A DNA stretch of 64,000 nt from Streptomyces durocortorensis (GTDB lineage Bacteria; Actinomycetota; Actinomycetes; Streptomycetales; Streptomycetaceae): assembly GCF_031760065.1 (NCBI RefSeq), contig NZ_CP134500.1, positions 1,736,001-1,800,000 of the forward strand, read 5' to 3'. Shown in pieces: positions 1 to 9,257 of the stretch (position 1 is its first letter; each line of letters begins with the position of its first letter). The position numbers and the translations under genes are program-made. Under the pieces are notes generated by a model. The model was given only the letters and a program-made list of their open reading frames with translations, was not told the origin of the DNA and did no database searches.

Positions 1-2803
1 GGACGGCCTCGGCCTCGTCGAAGCGGTCGAGTTCGGCGAGGGCCCCGGCGTACCGGGCTCGCAACACGGCCACCTGGGCGTGGGCGCCGAGCGCCCGTGC
101 GTAGTCGATCGCGGCCAGATAGTCGGCGGCGGCCTCGGCGAACCGGCCCTTGCGCTCGTTCGCCTCCCCCCGGGAGGACAGCGATTCGGCCGCACCCCAG
201 TCGTCGCCGAGCCGGACGAAGATCTCCAGGCTCTCGTCGGCGTCGGCCAGCGCCTCGCCCGCCCAGTCGGGGCGGTTGGCCAGTACCTTGGCGCGGATGT
301 CCAGCGCGGCGCCCAGCTCCCATTCGTAGGCGAACTCACGGGAGGACCGGACCGTCTCGTCCATCACCTCCCGCATCTCGTCGGCCTCGCCGGTGAGCAG
401 GACCGCGAACATCCAGAGCGAACCGGGTGTACGGCAGGCCTGGGGCTGCCCGGCCCGGTAGGTGCGGGCGATGATCCGCATCCGCTCCTGGCCCTGCGGG
501 GTGAGCCACTCGTCCATCGCGCGGTCCATGCTGACCATCCGGATCAGCCCCGCCCCGCGCCGCGCCTCCTCGACCTGCTCCGGTTCCCAGGGCGGCGGCC
601 GGTCGGTGGTCCGCTCCAGCAGGGAGGGGGCCCGGACGCCGGGCGGGGCGAACGGGTCAGGGCCGAGAGCGGTCACCGCCCCGGACCACTGGCGGGCGTC
701 GGCGTTCAGTTCGTGCATCAGCCAGTACCAGGCCATCGAGAGGACGATGCAGAGTCCTTCCTCCTCCTCGCGGGCCGCGACCGCGTGCCGGAGGGCGGTG
801 CGCAGGTTCTCGTACTCGCGACGGAAGAGCCCGGTGGCCTCCCGCTGGCCGGTGCCGCGCAGCTTCGGCCCGGTGGTGCGGGCGAACTCCCGGTAGTGGA
901 CCAGGTGGCGCCGCTCGACGGCGTCCCGCTCGCCCGCCTCCGCCAGCCGCTCGGCGGCGTACTCCCCGACGGTCTCCAGCAGCCGGTAGCGCATCTCCGC
1001 GTCATCGCCGGGCGCGGCGACGACGAGGGACTTGTCGACCAGGGAGCCGAGCAGGGCGGCGACGTCGAGGAGGCCGACGGCGACACCGTCGTCCGGGGCG
1101 GGCAGGGAGCAGACCTCCTCGGCGGCGGCGAGCGAGCAGCCGCCCGCGAAGACGGCGAGGCGGCGCAGGACGGCCCGTTCGGCCCCGTCCAGCAGCTCCC
1201 AGGACCAGTCGACGACCGCGCGCAGGGTCTGCTGGCGGGGCAGCACGGTCCGGCTGCCGTTGGTGAGGAGGCGGAAGCGGTCGTCCAGCCGGTCGGCGAT
1301 CTGGCGCGGGGTAAGCATCCGCAGGCGGGCCGCGGCCAGTTCGATGGCGAGCGGCAGCCCGTCGAGCCGACGGCAGATCTCGGCGCAGGCGGCCGCGGTC
1401 GCCTCGTCCGCGTCGGTACGGAAGCCGGGGCGGGCGGCGGCCCCGCGCTCGGCGAGCAGCCGCAGCGCCATCGGGCCGGGCAGCGGTTCGACGGGACGGA
1501 CGGACTCACCCGGTACGCCGAGGGGTTCGCGGCTGGTCGCGAGGACGGTGAGCCGGGGGCAGTGGGCCAGCAGATGGTCGGCGAGGGCGGCCGCCGCGCC
1601 GATGACGTGCTCACAGTTGTCCAGGAGCAGCAGCATCCGGCGCGGGGCGCAGTGTTCGGTGAGGCGTACGAGGGGGTCGTCGCCGGTGCGGTCGACGGCG
1701 CGCAGCTCCCCGGCCCCGGCCCCGCGCAGCACGGTCTCGCGGGCCCCGAGCGCGCCGAGTACGGCCTCGGGCACGGCGTCCGGATCGTCTACGGGGGCCA
1801 GCTCCGCGAGCCAGACACCGTCGGGCCAGGCCTCGGCGGCCGCCTCCGCGGTCTCCTGGGACAGCCGGGTCTTGCCCGCGCCGCCGGGGCCGAGGAGGGT
1901 GACGAGCCGGGTGCGGGTGAGGTCCTCGCGGAGGGCGGCGATGTCGGGGTCGCGTCCGACGAAGCTGGTGAGCCGGGCGCGGAGGTTCCCGTGCGGGGGC
2001 GACGGGCTTTCCGGGGCGGGCCGTTGCCGGGCCGCGGGCGTCCCCTCGGAGGCCGACGCGGGCTCCGGGGCGGGTGCGGCCGGTTCCTGGTGGAGGAGTT
2101 CTCCGTACAGGCCGCGCAGTTCGGGCCCGGGGTCGGTGCCCAGGCGCTCGGCGATCGCGGTGCGCACCTCGTCGTACGCCGCCAGCGCCTCGGCCGTGCG
2201 TCCGGCGTCCCGCAGGGCCCTGATGCGCAGTGCCTGGAGCGGTTCGTCGAGCGGGTGGGAGGCGCAGAGCGCGGTCAGCTCCCACAGGGCCTCGTCCGCC
2301 CGCCCGAGCACGCGCAGCGCCTCCAGCCGGGCCCGACGGGCGCCGAGCCTGCGGGACTCCAGGCGGGAGGCGGGCGCCGTACGGTCGGGCAGGTCGGCGA
2401 GCGGGGGCCCGGCCCAGAGCGCGAGGGCCTCGTCGAGGACGGTGACGGCCCTGACCGTGTCGCCCTGCTCCAGCGCCCGGCTCCCCTCCCCCGCCAGCCG
2501 CTCGAAACGGTGCAGGTCCACGGCGTCCGGCTCGGCGGCGAGCCGGTATCCGCTCTCCACCGACTCGACGGCGCTCCGGCCGAGCACCCGCCTGAGCCGC
2601 CCGACCAGGGCCTGGAGGGCGCCGGTCGCATCGGCGGGCGGGTCGCCGTCCCACACCTCGTCGACGAGGACCCCGGCGGGCACGGTACGCCCGGGGCGCA
2701 GCGCGAGGACGGTCAGCAGCGCGCGCAGCCGCGCCCCGCCGAGGGCGACGGCCGTACCGTCGTCGCGGAGTGCCCGGGTGGTGCCGAGGATGCAGTAGCG
2801 CAC
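1..2803 (-). CDS. AfsR/SARP-type regulator with NB-ARC ATPase and TPRs (3' part cut off)
   Basis: Large transcriptional regulator that starts at a GTG (2803) and is still open at the left edge, so more than 930 residues are visible. The N-terminus (VRYCILGTTRALRDDG) opens a winged-helix DNA-binding domain followed by a bacterial transcriptional activation domain, roughly residues 1-250. An NB-ARC/STAND ATPase follows: Walker A GPGGAGKT near residue 305, Walker B LLLLDNCEHV near 390, and GLPLAIELAAARL near 485. The C-terminal part (KGRFAEAAADYLAAIDYARA and similar) reads as TPR-like helices. The order is that of AfsR-family regulators of secondary metabolism. There is no clear ribosome-binding site; GACAAT lies six bases before the GTG and could be the -10 of a leaderless transcript. 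The target is unknown, because no biosynthetic cluster adjoins it here. The domain call is firm; a specific name is not justified. Confidence 0.9.
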   Translation of the reverse strand, partial: MRYCILGTTRALRDDGTAVALGGARLRALLTVLALRPGRTVPAGVLVDEVWDGDPPADATGALQALVGRLRRVLGRSAVESVESGYRLAAEPDAVDLHRFERLAGEGSRALEQGDTVRAVTVLDEALALWAGPPLADLPDRTAPASRLESRRLGARRARLEALRVLGRADEALWELTALCASHPLDEPLQALRIRALRDAGRTAEALAAYDEVRTAIAERLGTDPGPELRGLYGELLHQEPAAPAPEPASASEGTPAARQRPAPESPSPPHGNLRARLTSFVGRDPDIAALREDLTRTRLVTLLGPGGAGKTRLSQETAEAAAEAWPDGVWLAELAPVDDPDAVPEAVLGALGARETVLRGAGAGELRAVDRTGDDPLVRLTEHCAPRRMLLLLDNCEHVIGAAAALADHLLAHCPRLTVLATSREPLGVPGESVRPVEPLPGPMALRLLAERGAAARPGFRTDADEATAAACAEICRRLDGLPLAIELAAARLRMLTPRQIADRLDDRFRLLTNGSRTVLPRQQTLRAVVDWSWELLDGAERAVLRRLAVFAGGCSLAAAEEVCSLPAPDDGVAVGLLDVAALLGSLVDKSLVVAAPGDDAEMRYRLLETVGEYAAERLAEAGERDAVERRHLVHYREFARTTGPKLRGTGQREATGLFRREYENLRTALRHAVAAREEEEGLCIVLSMAWYWLMHELNADARQWSGAVTALGPDPFAPPGVRAPSLLERTTDRPPPWEPEQVEEARRGAGLIRMVSMDRAMDEWLTPQGQERMRIIARTYRAGQPQACRTPGSLWMFAVLLTGEADEMREVMDETVRSSREFAYEWELGAALDIRAKVLANRPDWAGEALADADESLEIFVRLGDDWGAAESLSSRGEANERKGRFAEAAADYLAAIDYARALGAHAQVAVLRARYAGALAELDRFDEAEAV

Positions 2804-2955
2804 GGGCCCATTGTCCGTGACCAACCGGGTCACGGCGTCGACAGGGTGGAACTCCGGCACCGGTCCCCGACGTTCCCGCCCTGTCGGCCACTGCCGTGAC
2901 CGCCGTCGCCGCCCAGCCCCAGCCCTCCAGTCCCCCGCTCCAGGAGTGTGTGCCG

Positions 2956-3762
2956 ATGACCACCGCAGCCACCCGTGGCGACCGGAGGATCAGCCCGGTC
3001 TTCCTCGGCATCGCCGCCGTCACCGCCGTCGCGGGCTGGGCGGTGTGGACGGGTTTCGCGGACGCCACGGGCTTCGCGGTCTTCCTGTTCGTCACCGGAG
3101 CCTGGATCGTCTCGCTCTGTCTGCACGAGTACGCGCACGCCCGCACCGCGCTGCACAGCGGGGATCTCTCGGTCGGGTCGAAGGGCTATCTGACGCTCAA
3201 CCCGCTCACGTACACGCACGCGCTGCTCAGCATCGTGCTGCCCGTCCTCTTCGTGATCATGGGCGGGATCGGGCTGCCGGGCGGCGCGGTCTACATCGAG
3301 CGGGCCCGCATCCGCGGCCGGTGGAGACACAGCCTGATCTCGGCGGCGGGCCCGCTGACGAACGTGGCGTTCGCGATCGTGTGCACCGCCCCGTTCTGGC
3401 TGGACGCGCTCGACGGGGTGCCGCTCGCCTTCCAGTACGCGCTGGCGTTCCTGGCCATGCTCCAGGTGACGGCGGCGATCCTGAATTTCCTGCCGATCCC
3501 GGGGCTGGACGGCTACGGGGTGATCGAGCCCTGGCTCTCGTACCGGATCCGCCGCCAGGTGGAGCCGATCGCGCCGTTCGGGCTGATCGCGGTGTTCGCC
3601 GTCCTGTGGATTCCCGGCGTGAACATCGCGTTCTTCGACGGGATCGACGCGCTGCTGCGGGCCCTGGGGGTCGACGAGGTCCAGCGCTATTGCGGCCTGG
3701 ACACCTATCGCTTCTGGAAGGCGTTCTTCGACGAGCAGGACCCGGCCTGCGCGGTGGGGTGA
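2956..3762 (+). CDS. M50/site-2 protease family membrane metalloprotease
   Basis: Polytopic membrane protein of 268 residues with the two site-2 protease signatures: HEYAH in an early membrane segment (zinc ligands and catalytic Glu) and NFLPIPGLDG in a later one (third zinc ligand, Asp). Hydrophobic segments begin at VFLGIAAVTAVAGWAVW and recur through the chain. Such enzymes cut transmembrane substrates, often anti-sigma factors, but no anti-sigma or sigma gene adjoins it here. I chose the ATG at 2956 because AGGAG lies about ten bases upstream; a GTG at 2896 would add 20 polar residues. The gene is divergent from the AfsR-like regulator, with a 150-bp gap. The terminal DTYRFWKAFFDEQDPAC tail is cytosolic-looking and unexplained. 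Confidence 0.88.
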   Translation: MTTAATRGDRRISPVFLGIAAVTAVAGWAVWTGFADATGFAVFLFVTGAWIVSLCLHEYAHARTALHSGDLSVGSKGYLTLNPLTYTHALLSIVLPVLFVIMGGIGLPGGAVYIERARIRGRWRHSLISAAGPLTNVAFAIVCTAPFWLDALDGVPLAFQYALAFLAMLQVTAAILNFLPIPGLDGYGVIEPWLSYRIRRQVEPIAPFGLIAVFAVLWIPGVNIAFFDGIDALLRALGVDEVQRYCGLDTYRFWKAFFDEQDPACAVG

Positions 3763-3766
3763 CGGG

Positions 3767-3949
3767 TCAGCGAGCGGCTTCGGAAGCGGTCATACGGTGC
3801 TTGCGCACGTAGAACCAGACCATGTTCGACGACAGCCCCGCGATCAGCACCCAGATGATCCCGAGCAGGCTGCCCTGGACGAAGGAGATCACGGCCGCCG
3901 CGACGGCGAGGACGCAGACGGCGAGGGCGAGGAGAGCGAGGCGGGGCAT
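3767..3949 (-). CDS. small two-helix membrane protein, unknown function
   Basis: Protein of 60 residues with two predicted membrane helices (LALLALAVCVLAVAAAVISF and GIIWVLIAGLSSNMVWFYV) and a basic tail (RKHRM). AGGAG sits eight bases before the ATG, which supports real translation. It converges on the site-2 protease gene with only four bases between stop codons. I do not recognise a family. A small membrane protein next to a membrane protease could be a partner or substrate, but that is inference from position only. Confidence 0.65.
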   Translation of the reverse strand: MPRLALLALAVCVLAVAAAVISFVQGSLLGIIWVLIAGLSSNMVWFYVRKHRMTASEAAR

Positions 3950-4055
3950 GGGGGCGGCTCCTGTCGGGAACGGTCACGGTCCCGTCCAGTGTCCCCCATG
4001 CCCCGTTGTGCCCCGCCTGGGGCCCGGACCTCCGGGTGCCGGGGCGTGGGTGACG

Positions 4056-4766
4056 TCAGACGTCGGTGGTGCGGAGCCCGGCGTGCGCCTTGTAGCGGCG
4101 GTTGACCGAGATCAGGTTGGCCACCAGTGACTCGACCTGGTGGGCGTTGCGCAGCCGGCCCGCGAAGATGCCGCGCATCCCGGGGATGCGGCCCGCCAGC
4201 GCCTGCACGATGTCCGTGTCGGCGCGCACCTCGCCCAGGACCAGCACGTCGGTGTCGATCTCCTCGATGGACTCGTCCTGGAGCAGCACCGCGGAGAGGT
4301 GGTGGAAGGCTGCGGTGACCCGGGAGTCCGGCAGCAGGGCGGCGGCCTGCTCGGCGGCGCTGCCCTCCTCCGGCTTGAGGGCGTAGGCGCCCTTCTTGTC
4401 GAAGCCGAGGGGGTTGACGCAGTCGATCACGAGCTTGCCCGCGAGCTCCCCGCGCAGGGACTCCAGCGTCTTGGCGTGACCGTCCCACGGCACCGCGACG
4501 ATCACGATGTCGCTGCGCCGGGCGCACTCCGCGTTGTCCGCGCCCTCGACGCCGAAGCCCAGCTCGGCCGCCGCCTGTTCGGCCCGCGCCGCGTCCCGGG
4601 AGCCGAGGGTGACCCGCTGTCCGGCGCGGGCGAGCCGGTAGGCGAGACCGCGCCCCTGCGGGCCGGTCCCGCCGAGCACGCCGACGCTCAGGCCGGAGAC
4701 GTCGGGAAGGTCCCAGGGGTCCTTGACGGGGGGCTTGGGCGCGCTGCCGCTGTCCTGTGTAGTCAT
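4056..4766 (-). CDS. npdG: F420-dependent NADP oxidoreductase (NADPH:F420 reductase)
   Basis: Protein of 236 residues with an N-terminal Rossmann fold (VGVLGGTGPQGRGLAYRLA, about residues 28-46) and the family's SDIVIVAVPW and AFHHLSAVLL segments. The enzyme transfers hydride between NADPH and coenzyme F420, supplying reduced F420 to actinomycete reductases, including antibiotic tailoring enzymes. Length and motif order match Fno/NpdG. The ATG at 4766 is the first good start, and the protein begins with the usual short polar stretch (MTTQDSGSAPKPP). The gene is divergent from the next plus-strand gene. No other F420 gene is adjacent. Confidence 0.9.
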   Translation of the reverse strand: MTTQDSGSAPKPPVKDPWDLPDVSGLSVGVLGGTGPQGRGLAYRLARAGQRVTLGSRDAARAEQAAAELGFGVEGADNAECARRSDIVIVAVPWDGHAKTLESLRGELAGKLVIDCVNPLGFDKKGAYALKPEEGSAAEQAAALLPDSRVTAAFHHLSAVLLQDESIEEIDTDVLVLGEVRADTDIVQALAGRIPGMRGIFAGRLRNAHQVESLVANLISVNRRYKAHAGLRTTDV

Positions 4767-4906
4767 GGGGCCGACCCTACTGCCAGGTAGCGGCCGTGCG
4801 GCCGCCCCCCGGGCAGGCGGTCCCGCTCAGCACCCGGTCCCCCGTTCGGGTGAGGGGCAGGGCGACGGGCCCGGCCGGGGCTGGGCGCGGGGCAGGATGC
4901 CGGGCC

Positions 4907-5509
4907 ATGGATGCCGTACGTGTCGCCCTGCTCCGTGACGTACTGGCCGGGACCGGGTGGCCGGACTCCGCCCGCCGGTTCGCGCTGGCCCTGCGCGCGT
5001 CCGTCCTCCCGCAGGGCGGCGGGCTGCTGCTGGTGGGGACGGAGCGGTACGAGCCGTGGCATCTGGCGGCCCATCTGACCGACGAGTCCGCGTGGTCGGG
5101 GCTGCCGGAGCTGGTGCCCACGCTCGTACGGCACCGGGTGGCGCCCGGTGATCCGGCGCATCTGGCCGTGGGCCTCGGCCGGATCGAGGCGGCGGGCCGG
5201 CGCGAGACGCTGGTGCTGGTCGCGCCGGAGCGGCCGGAGAGCGGGCTGCTGGAGCGGGTGCACGACGCGCGGCGGGCCGGGGCGCGGGTGCTCACCCTGG
5301 ACGGCGGCGATCCGGAGGTCGGCTCCCTGGCGCACGAGTCGCTGGCGGTCGGCGGGACCGACGATGTGGACCTGGACCTCGTGCAGCACCTGGTCAGCGC
5401 GGCCGCCGGGGAGAACGGGGCGCCTCCGGCGCGCGGCCGCCGCACCTTCCGGGACCGGCTCGCCCGGCTCGCCGACCAGCTGACCCAGCCGCCGCCCGCC
5501 GGCTGGTAG
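4907..5509 (+). CDS. conserved actinobacterial protein of unknown function
   Basis: Protein of 200 residues starting MDAVRVALLRDVLAG. It has alternating helix/strand character (LLLVGTERYEPWHLAAHL, TLVLVAPERPESGLLERVHD, ARVLTLDGGDPEVGSL), which suggests an alpha/beta fold, perhaps like the sugar-isomerase (SIS) type, but I see no catalytic motif. An ORF extends upstream to 4796; the ATG at 4907 is preferred because the extra residues are Arg/Gly/Pro-rich and unlike a coding start. Only a weak AGGA precedes it. A soluble cytoplasmic protein is most likely. No function is proposed. Confidence 0.7.
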   Translation: MDAVRVALLRDVLAGTGWPDSARRFALALRASVLPQGGGLLLVGTERYEPWHLAAHLTDESAWSGLPELVPTLVRHRVAPGDPAHLAVGLGRIEAAGRRETLVLVAPERPESGLLERVHDARRAGARVLTLDGGDPEVGSLAHESLAVGGTDDVDLDLVQHLVSAAAGENGAPPARGRRTFRDRLARLADQLTQPPPAGW

Positions 5510-5590
5510 CGCGCGCCGCGGCTACCCGGAGATTCGGGGCCGCTCGGGCCGCCCGCCCCGGAGGTTCAGGCCACCCCGGACCGGCCACCG

Positions 5591-5625
5591 GATTCGGGGT
5601 ACCCCGGACCGCTCACCCCGAAATC
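5591..5625. promoter_or_regulatory. nested inverted repeats upstream of MFS gene
   Basis: The 157-bp gap before the MFS gene contains CGGGGTACCCCG, a perfect 12-bp palindrome at 5595-5606. A longer imperfect arm pair surrounds it (GATTCGGGGT at 5591-5600 with ACCCCGAAATC ending at 5625, one base bulged). It could be an operator for the exporter or a transcript hairpin. No regulator gene adjoins. Confidence 0.35.
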
Positions 5626-5666
5626 CGGTTGCTCCGGGCACCCAGCAGTACCGAACATGGCCCCTC

Positions 5667-6989
5667 GTGACCTCAGCACCGCCTTCCCCCTCCTCCCCGG
5701 ACTCCCCCTCCTCGCCGCCGTCGGCGCGGCTCCGCGCGCTGCTGCCGGACCTCTCGCCGTGGCGGTCCTCGGCGGACTTCCGGCTGCTGTGGGTCCAGGG
5801 GCTGATCACGTACTTCGGCAGCTTCATGGCGCTGATCGCGCTGCCGCTCCAGATCAAGGACCTCACCGGCTCGCCGCTCGCGGTCGGGGCGATGGGCGCG
5901 GTGGAGCTGGTGCCGCTGGTGGTCTTCGGGCTGTACGGCGGGGCGCTCGCGGACTCGGTGGACCGGCGCCGGGTGATCCTGCTGACCGAGGCCGGGCTCG
6001 GTGTGCTCGCGGCGGTCCTGCTGGTGAACGCCCTGCTGCCGGAGCCGTTGCTGTGGCCGCTTTACGTGGTGGCGGGCGGGGTGTCGGCGCTGGCCGGGCT
6101 CCAGCGGCCCGCGCTGGACTCGCTGATGGCCCGGATCGTGCCGCACGCCCAGCAGACGGCGGCGGCCGCGCTGAACTCGCTGCGCTGGCAGATCGGGGCG
6201 ATCGCGGGCCCGGCGCTGGCCGGTCTGGTGGTGGCGTACGCCGGTCACGGCACGGCGTACGCGGTGACGGTGGGCACGTTCGCCGTCTCCGTCGTGCTCT
6301 GTCTGCGCCTGGCCCCGGCGCCGCCCGCCGGGGACGCGGCGAAGCCGTCGCTGCGCGGGATCGTGGAGGGGGCGCGGTATGCCTGGAGCCGGCCGGTGCT
6401 GCTGGGGACGTACGCGATCGACCTGGCGGCGATGTTCTTCGCCTTCCCGAACACGATCTTCCCGTTCCTGGCGGACGAGCTGGACGCCGAGTGGTCGCTG
6501 GGCCTGATGTACGCGGCGGGCTCGGTCGGCTCGCTGGCGCTGGGGCTCACCAGCGGCTGGACGTCCCGGGTGCGCAGGCACGGGCTGTTCGTGGTGTTCG
6601 GGGCGACGGCGTGGGGGCTGGCGATCGCCGCGGCGGGCTGGTTCTCCAGCGTGTGGGTGGTGCTGCTGTGCCTCGCCGTCGCGGGGGCGGGCGACATGCT
6701 GAGCGGGCTGGGGCGCGCGACGATCTGGAACCAGACCATCCCGGAGGAGCTGCGGGGCCGACTCGCGGGCATCGAGGTGCTCTCGTACAGCATCGGCCCG
6801 CAACTGGGGCAGGTGCGGGCCGGGGCGATGGCGGGCTGGACCGGGACCCGGTCGGCGATCTGGACGGGCGGGGTGGCATGTGTGGCGTCGGTGGCGCTGC
6901 TGACCGCCGCGCTGCCGAAGCTGGTGCGGTACGACTCGGAGACGGACGAGGACGCGGTACGGAGGCGGGAGGCCCGGGTGGAGGGGTGA
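5667..6989 (+). CDS. MFS exporter, EntS-like
   Basis: Membrane transporter of 440 residues, about 12 helices. The MFS loop after helix 2 is visible as GGALADSVDRRRVILLTEAG. The N-terminal segment FRLLWVQGLITYFGSFMALI and the overall spacing resemble the EntS/MFS_3 group, which exports siderophores and drugs. The first 35 residues are Ser/Pro-rich and probably cytosolic. The start is a GTG at 5667 without a good Shine-Dalgarno. Substrate unknown; the siderophore idea rests on family resemblance only, since no siderophore synthesis gene lies nearby. Confidence 0.85.
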   Translation: MTSAPPSPSSPDSPSSPPSARLRALLPDLSPWRSSADFRLLWVQGLITYFGSFMALIALPLQIKDLTGSPLAVGAMGAVELVPLVVFGLYGGALADSVDRRRVILLTEAGLGVLAAVLLVNALLPEPLLWPLYVVAGGVSALAGLQRPALDSLMARIVPHAQQTAAAALNSLRWQIGAIAGPALAGLVVAYAGHGTAYAVTVGTFAVSVVLCLRLAPAPPAGDAAKPSLRGIVEGARYAWSRPVLLGTYAIDLAAMFFAFPNTIFPFLADELDAEWSLGLMYAAGSVGSLALGLTSGWTSRVRRHGLFVVFGATAWGLAIAAAGWFSSVWVVLLCLAVAGAGDMLSGLGRATIWNQTIPEELRGRLAGIEVLSYSIGPQLGQVRAGAMAGWTGTRSAIWTGGVACVASVALLTAALPKLVRYDSETDEDAVRRREARVEG

Positions 6990-7017
6990 TCCGGGGCTCC
7001 GCTCCGTACCCCGCTCC

Positions 7018-7275
7018 TCAGTCGCCGGACGTGCTGGGGTTCTCGCCGGACGGGCTTGATGTGCCCTTGTCCTCGTCGTGCCACTTCGGGTCCGTCTCCC
7101 ACTGGAGGTTCCGTTCGCGCGCCGTGTCCATCGCGTGCTGGGCCGCCTCGCGGGAGGTGTAGGGGCCGAACCGGTTCAGCGCCGGGCACTCCGGGCCTTC
7201 CTCGACCTTCTTGTGCTGGAGGCAGTAGTACCACTCGCCCGGTTTGCCGACCGTGCGCTTCTTGAACAGGGCCAT
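7018..7275 (-). CDS. small conserved Streptomyces protein, SPOR-like core
   Basis: Protein of 85 residues beginning [20 protein letters not shown] and ending in a Ser/Gly-rich acidic tail. The middle ([19 protein letters not shown]) resembles the strand-helix pattern of small SPOR-type modules. AAAGGAG lies six bases before the ATG, so translation is well supported. It faces map across a short divergent region. Function unknown. Confidence 0.75.
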   Translation of the reverse strand: MALFKKRTVGKPGEWYYCLQHKKVEEGPECPALNRFGPYTSREAAQHAMDTARERNLQWETDPKWHDEDKGTSSPSGENPSTSGD

Positions 7276-7333
7276 CGACGGCTCCTTTCCTTATCGCCAT
7301 GGTGCCCCGGAGCCGCTGGTTAGACTCGCTGGC

Positions 7334-8191
7334 ATGTCTGGCCAGTCGCTTCTCGTACCAGGGGAGATCACTCCCGTCCGTTCCGTACCCGGAAACATCC
7401 GGCGCCCCGAGTACGTGGGGAAGCCGGCCCCGACGCCGTACACCGGCCCGGAGATCCAGGACGCCGATACCGTGGAGCGGATGCGCATCGCGGGCCGTAT
7501 CGCCGCGCAGGCCATGGAGGAGGCCGCCAAGCACATCGCCCCGGGCGTCACCACGGACGAGCTCGACCGGGTCGCGCACGAGTTCATGATCGATCATGGC
7601 GCGTACCCCTCGACGCTCGGCTACCGGGGCTTCCCGAAGTCGCTGTGCAGCTCCCTCAACGAGGTCATCTGCCACGGCATCCCCGACTCCACCGTGCTGC
7701 GCGACGGGGACATCGTGAACCTGGACGTCACCGCGTACATCAACGGGGTGCACGGCGACAACAACGCCACCTACCTCTGCGGCGAGGTCGACGAGGAGTC
7801 CCGGCTGCTCGTCGAGCGCACCCGGGAGTCGCTGAACCGGGCCATCAAGGCGGTCAGGCCGGGACGGCAGATCAACGTCATCGGCCGGGTCATCGAGTCG
7901 TACGCGAAGCGGTTCGGGTACGGAGTGGTGCGCGACTTCACCGGGCACGGGATCAACTCCTCGTTCCACTCCGGTCTGATCATCCCGCACTACGACAGCC
8001 CGCACGCGACCACGGTGATGCAGCCCGGGATGACGTTCACCATCGAGCCGATGCTGACGCTGGGCACCCACGAGTACGACATGTGGGAGGACGGCTGGAC
8101 CGTGGTGACGAAGGACCGGAAGCGGACGGCCCAGTTCGAACACACGCTGGTCGTCACGGAGACCGGGGCGGAGATCCTCACCCTCCCTTAA
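7334..8191 (+). CDS. map: methionine aminopeptidase, type I
   Basis: Protein of 285 residues that removes the initiator Met from nascent proteins. The five metal ligands can be seen in order: Asp in [20 protein letters not shown] (two), His in [14 protein letters not shown], Glu in TFTIEPML and Glu in QFEHTLVV. The N-terminal extension before the pita-bread fold ([20 protein letters not shown]) is typical of one of the actinobacterial paralogues. The start is the ATG at 7334; TAGACT at 7321-7326 ends seven bases upstream, so the mRNA is probably leaderless. The upstream in-frame extension to 7244 overlaps the divergent gene and is not credible. Confidence 0.95.
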   Translation: MSGQSLLVPGEITPVRSVPGNIRRPEYVGKPAPTPYTGPEIQDADTVERMRIAGRIAAQAMEEAAKHIAPGVTTDELDRVAHEFMIDHGAYPSTLGYRGFPKSLCSSLNEVICHGIPDSTVLRDGDIVNLDVTAYINGVHGDNNATYLCGEVDEESRLLVERTRESLNRAIKAVRPGRQINVIGRVIESYAKRFGYGVVRDFTGHGINSSFHSGLIIPHYDSPHATTVMQPGMTFTIEPMLTLGTHEYDMWEDGWTVVTKDRKRTAQFEHTLVVTETGAEILTLP

Positions 8192-8267
8192 TCACCCAAA
8201 AAACCCTTAAGCACCCATTTCCAGCCTTCGGGGCGTAGTTTTTTACCGACAAGCAGTCGGGAACCAG

Positions 8268-8296
8268 TTGACTTAGGTAAACCTAAGTAGGAGGAT
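8268..8296 (+). promoter_or_regulatory. iron box and promoter of heme oxygenase
   Basis: An 18-bp palindrome ACTTAGGT-AA-ACCTAAGT occupies 8271-8288, with perfect 8-bp arms. It matches the DmdR/IdeR/DtxR iron-box type (TTAGGTTAGGCTAACCTAA). It overlaps a possible -35 (TTGACT, 8268-8273) and its spacer; GAGGAT at 8291-8296 is a possible -10 at 17 bp. Fe(II)-DmdR bound here would block the promoter, so the heme oxygenase should be made under iron limitation. Confidence 0.8.
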
Positions 8297-8398
8297 CGGG
8301 CGTACCGGCGCGCACCGCCGCACCGTCGCGGCGGTCGCCTGCCGACATTTCCGTCTCTTTCTGGACTTCCCGTCCCCCTCGGTCCCCGGAGGCCCGCC

Positions 8399-9064
8399 TT
8401 GGACGCAACCGCCACCGTCACTCCCTTCTCGACGCTCATCCGCACCGCGTCGCACGAACAGCACACCGAGGCCGAGACCTCGACGTTCATGGGTGACCTG
8501 CTGGGCGGGCGGCTGGGAGTGGACGCGTACACGCGCTACACCGAGCAGCTGTGGTTCGTGTACCAGGCGCTTGAGGAGGGCGCGGAGGCCCTGCGCGACG
8601 ACCCGGTCGCGGGCCCGTTCATACAGCCCGAGCTGATGCGCTCCACCGAGCTGGAACGCGACCTCGCGCACCTGCGCGGGGAGAACTGGCGCGAGGACCT
8701 GGAGGCGCTGCCCGCCACCGCCGCGTACGCCGCCCGGGTCGCCGAGTGCGCACGCACCTGGCCCGCCGGATACATCGCCCACCACTACACCCGCTACCTC
8801 GGCGACCTCTCGGGCGGTCAGATCATCCGCGACAAGGCGGAGAAGACCTGGGGCTTCGAGCGCAAGGGCGACGGCGTGCGCTTCTACGTCTTCGAGCAGA
8901 TCACCAACCCGGCCGCCTTCAAGCGGGGTTACCGCGAACTGCTTGACGCGGTGAACGCGGACGACCTGGAGAAGCAGCGCATCATCGAGGAGTGCAAGCG
9001 GGCCTTCGCGCTGAACACCGCGGTCTTCCGCGAGCTGGGCGAGGTCTTCCCGCGCAGCGCGTGA
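8399..9064 (+). CDS. heme oxygenase, HmuO family
   Basis: Protein of 221 residues that opens the heme ring to biliverdin, CO and free iron. Family features visible are the N-terminal LIRTASHEQHTEAE, holding the proximal heme-ligand His (residue 19 or 22), and YLGDLSGGQ on the distal helix. It is soluble, with no signal peptide. The start is a TTG at 8399 preceded by CGGAGG. The iron box 110 bases upstream and the hmuTUV/HtaA genes downstream place it at the end of a heme-iron acquisition route. A strong hairpin terminator follows. Confidence 0.93.
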   Translation: MDATATVTPFSTLIRTASHEQHTEAETSTFMGDLLGGRLGVDAYTRYTEQLWFVYQALEEGAEALRDDPVAGPFIQPELMRSTELERDLAHLRGENWREDLEALPATAAYAARVAECARTWPAGYIAHHYTRYLGDLSGGQIIRDKAEKTWGFERKGDGVRFYVFEQITNPAAFKRGYRELLDAVNADDLEKQRIIEECKRAFALNTAVFRELGEVFPRSA

Positions 9065-9124
9065 ATTTCCCGTGAGGGAGCGGCACTTGAGCATCGGCGC
9101 GTAAATCCGCACAGCGTGAACGTA

Positions 9125-9153
9125 CGGCTCCACCGGAGGTTCCGGTGGAGCCG
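9125..9153 (+). terminator. strong hairpin after heme oxygenase
   Basis: Perfect 12-bp stem, CGGCTCCACCGG (9125-9136) and CCGGTGGAGCCG (9142-9153), with a five-base AGGTT loop. It lies 61 bases after the heme oxygenase stop. There is no U-run directly after it, which is normal for Streptomyces terminators. Confidence 0.8.
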
Positions 9154-9228
9154 CCCTCCATTCCCCTTTTCCCCATTTCCCCTTTTTTCGCCGTACGAAA
9201 AGGGCAATTCGGTGCTGCCGCCAGAGGT

Positions 9229-9257
9229 TTGACGCCCCATCGACCTGCGGGTAGATT
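9229..9257 (+). promoter_or_regulatory. consensus-like promoter of secreted protease-like gene
   Basis: TTGACG (9229-9234), a 17-bp spacer and TAGATT (9252-9257) make an unusually good housekeeping-sigma promoter. Transcription from about 9264 would leave a leader of about 200 nt before the GTG at 9464. That leader (within the 310-bp gap 9154-9463) contains no convincing ORF, and I see no riboswitch class I know. Confidence 0.65.

Noticed and set aside
80..2899. 939-residue open frame on the plus strand over the AfsR-like gene
   Set aside because: Its composition is Gly/Arg/Pro/Gln-rich with no fold, and the opposite strand in this region encodes clear Walker and TPR motifs. It is a GC-rich shadow frame.
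8192..8270. Possible terminator after map (CTTAA...TTAAG)
   Set aside because: The arms are five bases with an A-rich loop and no stable stem.
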